Assembly (NCBI GenBank): GCA_002503825.1
Contig: DASP01000017.1
Location: 106,623-170,622, forward strand
Direction: 5' to 3'
Source of the DNA: Methanoregulaceae archaeon UBA467
GTDB lineage: Archaea; Halobacteriota; Methanomicrobia; Methanomicrobiales; Methanospirillaceae
Length of the DNA stretch: 64,000 bases
A program made the position numbers and the translations under genes. Below are positions 62,939 to 64,000 of the stretch, piece by piece. The stretch's first letter is position 1; each line of letters begins with the position of its first letter. The notes beneath the pieces are model-generated. The model saw nothing but the letters and a program-made list of their open reading frames with translations, was not told the DNA's origin and searched no databases.

Positions 62939-63390
62939 TCAGAGTGATGAATGTTCCCTGGTTGACATAGAATCAATATATCGTTTTATTGCCTCGTCAT
63001 AGGTGATCTTGAATTTGGCAACCCCTTCCATATGTGCCAGTCCTTCGGGATATAGCGGTTTTCCGCAGATACAGAGGGTGATTAATGTCGGGGGTGGACA
63101 AACGAACAGTGTGGGCACTGTTTCGGCTTGATACTAACTTCATGTTGCGCGTCTCTTTCATCTGCGGTTATGGAGACACGGGGGACATCCGAATCGATAG
63201 CCAGCCCTGTCATATGGGCACTCGTTCTCCGGTTCGAGGTATCCTGATGATCACTCATCGATTGTCTGAGAGCACGCTCCATCATCCTTTCTTTGATCAG
63301 TCGTGTGGTTCGGCCGGTTTTCGGAGGATAATCTCTCGCTATTACTGGGACAACCGAACGATCAGTGCTGATGAGGCCCGAAATAAATTA
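62939..63390 (-). pseudogene. Possible frameshifted zinc-ribbon protein
   Basis: Two frames join over a C-run at about 63086-63090. The upstream frame (open from about 63390, ATG 63285) reads KERMMERALRQSMSD and KPKQCPHCSFVHPRH, then stops at 63082. The downstream frame reads TLITLCICGKPLYPEGLAHM and ends SMSTREHSSL at 62939. With one extra C the product would have a CPHC...CxCGKPL zinc ribbon like those at the end of some archaeal integrases and other mobile-element proteins. The catalytic part is not seen, so the assignment is weak. Confidence 0.4.
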
Positions 63391-63654
63391 CCGTAATTAC
63401 CGTTCATCCTTCCAAATGATTTTCGTTTTCGTATCAATCTTTAAAAAACGGTTCATTATCTTTTATCTTTGAAAATAAAACCGGAAATCGTTTTTTGAAT
63501 TCCAAATCAATTCGATAAAATTTAATACTTGTTAAGAGATGCTATGGTGCACATGGGGTGTGTTAAGGCTACTAAAATACCGTAAGGTGTTGTCAGGTTT
63601 TTGTTTTTAGGCATATTTTATGGTATTTATAGATATCGCTCCCGGGGAGGACAT
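63391..63654. other. AT-rich intergenic region
   Basis: No gene seen. AT-rich, with ATTTTATGGTATTTATAGATA (about 63614-63634) offering a TATA element for the gene that starts at 63655. Confidence 0.4.
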
Positions 63655-64000
63655 ATGGGTCAGAGACGAAAAATCAACCATGAGTATAATACAGGGTATT
63701 TACACAAAACAGGAACGGGAAAAAGCATTTACGTCATTTTAATCGCGATATGTATTTTTTTACTTATTGCAATGGCAGGATCTGTATCGGCTGATGAAAA
63801 TCAGAGCGCCATAGTAGTTCAGCCTGTGGATCTGATAGTGTATGATCCCGGACCTGCTACGGGTATACCGGATGTTGAGGTGTCAGATCATGCCCCATTA
63901 TATTCAGCCGAAGAAAACGAGGCCTCTTCTGAAGACGAACTGAGCTGGGAACTGACGACAATACCGACCCCGATGCCGTCACCGACCATCACCTCGTCAC
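63655..64000 (+). CDS. Secreted protein, N-terminal part (cut by window edge)
   Basis: 115 residues before the edge. MGQRRKINHEYNTGYLHKTG is a long basic start; YVILIAICIFLLIAMAGSVS is the signal helix with a likely cut after SADE. The mature part has acidic and Pro/Thr-rich sequence (TTIPTPMPSPTITSS), a surface-protein linker style common in Methanomicrobiales. GGGGAGGAC is just before the ATG. Family unknown because most of the gene is outside. Confidence 0.7.
   Translation, partial: MGQRRKINHEYNTGYLHKTGTGKSIYVILIAICIFLLIAMAGSVSADENQSAIVVQPVDLIVYDPGPATGIPDVEVSDHAPLYSAEENEASSEDELSWELTTIPTPMPSPTITSS

Overview
The window looks like a chromosome segment of a methanogenic euryarchaeon, most likely of the order Methanomicrobiales. 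The evidence is two F420-pathway CofH genes, a D-family polymerase subunit, a membrane pyrophosphatase, archaeal TyrRS, Rio1, KH and KEOPS genes, an Orc1/Cdc6 gene beside a typical archaeal origin, and large PAS-rich sensor kinases of the kind common in that order. No mcr or rRNA gene lies in the window, so this placement is an inference.

Layout. (1) 1-20.3 kb is ordinary core and metabolic sequence: start of thiC, an MBL hydrolase, a DUF123 nuclease, an iron-sulfur flavoprotein, cofH, a tungstate/molybdate ABC transporter with a palindrome at its promoter, a radical SAM protein, a second cofH behind a signal peptidase, the PolD small subunit, HppA, pdxTS-cbiB, Trm112-like plus purA, and an aminotransferase with an Lrp regulator. 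(2) 20.3-22.4 kb is a replication origin: orc1/cdc6 beside about 0.8 kb of AT-rich DNA with four origin recognition boxes in two inverted pairs. (3) 22.4-29.1 kb holds moaB, cgi121, hel308, a KH protein, rio1, tyrS and gap. (4) 29.4-45.0 kb is a defence island: a PemK/MazF-type toxin with a Panacea-domain antitoxin, a 59-repeat type I-E CRISPR array, and a full cas operon carrying two extra nucleases, a DnaQ-like exonuclease at its head and a NucS-like PD-(D/E)XK protein between cas3 and cse1. (5) 45.1-47.0 and 57.3-63.4 kb look like two arms of one integrated virus- or plasmid-like element: a primase-helicase, a chain of tiny ATGA-coupled genes including a glutaredoxin, a resolvase-like gene with an apparent frameshift, and an operon of small membrane or secreted unknown proteins. 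(6) Between the arms, 47.6-57.3 kb on the opposite strand, is a signalling block: an OpuAC-like binding protein, a 1390-residue Cache-HAMP-PAS histidine kinase, a CheY-like regulator, a REC-PAS protein without a kinase domain and a REC-PAS histidine kinase. About 70 bp with roughly six mismatches is repeated directly at both edges of this block. (7) The right edge cuts a secreted-protein gene.

How the parts work together. The cas operon is transcribed leftwards into cas1-cas2 and then the leader. The array reads the same way, so new spacers enter near 34.15 kb and the oldest, degenerate repeats lie near 30.6 kb. Orc1 probably binds the box that overlaps its own TATA element. The signalling genes look like one sensory unit in which an exported ligand-binding protein, a transmembrane kinase and several receivers are encoded together.

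The most unusual points are the interrupted element with its repeat-flanked signalling block, the extra nucleases in the I-E operon, an exactly duplicated CRISPR spacer, and two genes of the element whose homology or motifs continue across an apparent one-base frameshift. All homology calls were made by reading; no search was run.
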